In this document: positions 63,633 to 64,000 of the stretch, in pieces
Position numbering within the stretch: position 1 is the first letter of the stretch
How the letters are laid out: the number at the start of each line of letters is the position of its first letter
Assembly (NCBI RefSeq): GCF_003386795.1
Contig: NZ_QTUC01000001.1
Coordinates: 4,092,001 to 4,156,000, forward strand
Source of the DNA: Thermasporomyces composti
GTDB taxonomy: Bacteria > Actinomycetota > Actinomycetes > Propionibacteriales > Actinopolymorphaceae
Length of the DNA: 64,000 nt
Reading direction: 5' to 3'
The notes under the pieces: generated by a model
What the model was told of the DNA's origin: nothing
Databases searched by the model: none
What the model saw: the letters and a program-made list of their open reading frames with translations, nothing else
Program-made: the position numbers and the translations under genes

Positions 63633-64000
63633 TCAGGTGGTGCCGTCCCAGTGGGGGTTCTCCCAGATCACGCTGCCGCCCATGCCGAGCCCCACGCACA
63701 GCGTTGTCAAGCCGTACCTGACGTCGGGCCGGTCGGCGAACTGCCGCGCCAGCTGAATCATGAGCCGAATGCCGCTCGCGGCGAGCGGGTGCCCGACCGC
63801 GATGGCACCGCCGTAGGCGTTGAGGCGGGGGTCGTCGTCGGCGAGACCGAAGTGGTCGCAGAAGGCCAGGACCTGGACGGCGAACGCCTCGTTGATCTCG
63901 ATGAGCCCGATGTCGTCGATGGTGAGACCGGTCTTGCGCAGGACCTTCTCGGTGGCCGGGATCGGACCGAGACCCATCAGCTCCGGCTCGACACCGACGA
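63633..64000 (-). CDS. fadA: Acetyl-CoA C-acyltransferase (thiolase), 3' part, runs off the window
   Basis: The frame is open past the right edge; the visible part reads VGVEPELMGLGPIPATEK and continues 122 residues. Thiolase C-terminal signatures are present: EINEAFAVQVLAF, NAYGGAIAVGHPLAASG (catalytic His) and LCVGLGMGGSVIWENP (catalytic Cys). The nucleophilic N-terminal Cys lies outside the window. The enzyme cleaves 3-ketoacyl-CoA to acetyl-CoA and shortened acyl-CoA. First gene of the fadAB operon. Confidence 0.95.
   Translation of the reverse strand, partial: VGVEPELMGLGPIPATEKVLRKTGLTIDDIGLIEINEAFAVQVLAFCDHFGLADDDPRLNAYGGAIAVGHPLAASGIRLMIQLARQFADRPDVRYGLTTLCVGLGMGGSVIWENPHWDGTT

Overview
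The window is high-GC DNA from an actinobacterium. The lineage signature is a gene block found throughout that phylum: argS, a DUF5998 protein, a phosphodiesterase, tdk, sseA, sepH, a [2Fe-2S] type ferrochelatase, a DUF4193 protein, dut, DUF3710, OB-fold, DUF3159, paired TrkA proteins, an APC permease, acnA and dxs. Many starts are GTG, leaderless-looking promoters occur, and an F420-type LLM oxidoreductase is present. The composition and the Opp-type sugar or peptide transporters would suit an Actinopolymorphaceae-like or other soil/compost actinobacterium, but genus cannot be decided from the sequence alone. There are no rRNA, tRNA, CRISPR or insertion-sequence features.

Layout. 1-3346: a class III lanthionine synthetase (LanKC)-like protein that runs off the left edge, a class A beta-lactamase-like hydrolase and a membrane protein, all on the minus strand. 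3521-9481: a polyol/sugar locus with two zinc dehydrogenases facing left and a PfkB kinase, a 2-hydroxyacid dehydrogenase and an FGGY kinase facing right. 9421-13753: housekeeping and accessory genes (hydrolase, YbaK, ATP-dependent DNA ligase, small membrane protein, metallo-hydrolase). 13827-26252: argS, DUF5998/phosphodiesterase, tdk, M20 peptidase, LD-carboxypeptidase, sulfurtransferase, sepH, MFS transporter and ferrochelatase. 26290-34702: a complete Opp/Dpp-type ABC transporter with two lipoprotein receptors and a 61-residue membrane protein. 34826-40075: a glycosyltransferase and two ABC-2 export modules, only one with an ATPase. 40420-47519: the DUF4193-dut-DUF3710-OB-DUF3159-TrkA-TrkA-APC block. 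47572-52987: an LLM oxidoreductase and a YcnI-CopC-CopD/CtaG copper operon. 53206-61391: acnA with a TauE-like exporter, dxs and a cationic amino acid permease. 61452-64000: fadB and the 3' end of fadA.

How the genes work together. The transporter block imports an oligosaccharide or peptide, probably under a LacI-type repressor (a TCGAGCGCTCGA palindrome lies in its control region). The polyol locus would oxidise and phosphorylate a sugar alcohol. The YcnI-CopC-CopD-CtaG genes handle copper for cytochrome oxidase. acnA is preceded by three palindromes set end to end, one of them an 18-bp near-palindrome (TATCTTGATGTCGAGATA).

A recurrent oddity is short direct repeats (periods 15, 18 and 24 bp) at gene boundaries or inside the first codons of genes; the longest lies in the first 37 codons of copC. 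The items most worth following up are the LanKC-like protein with degenerate kinase residues, the palindrome array before acnA, the coupled small protein in the ABC operon, the copC repeat array, and the ABC-2 permease pair without its own ATPase.
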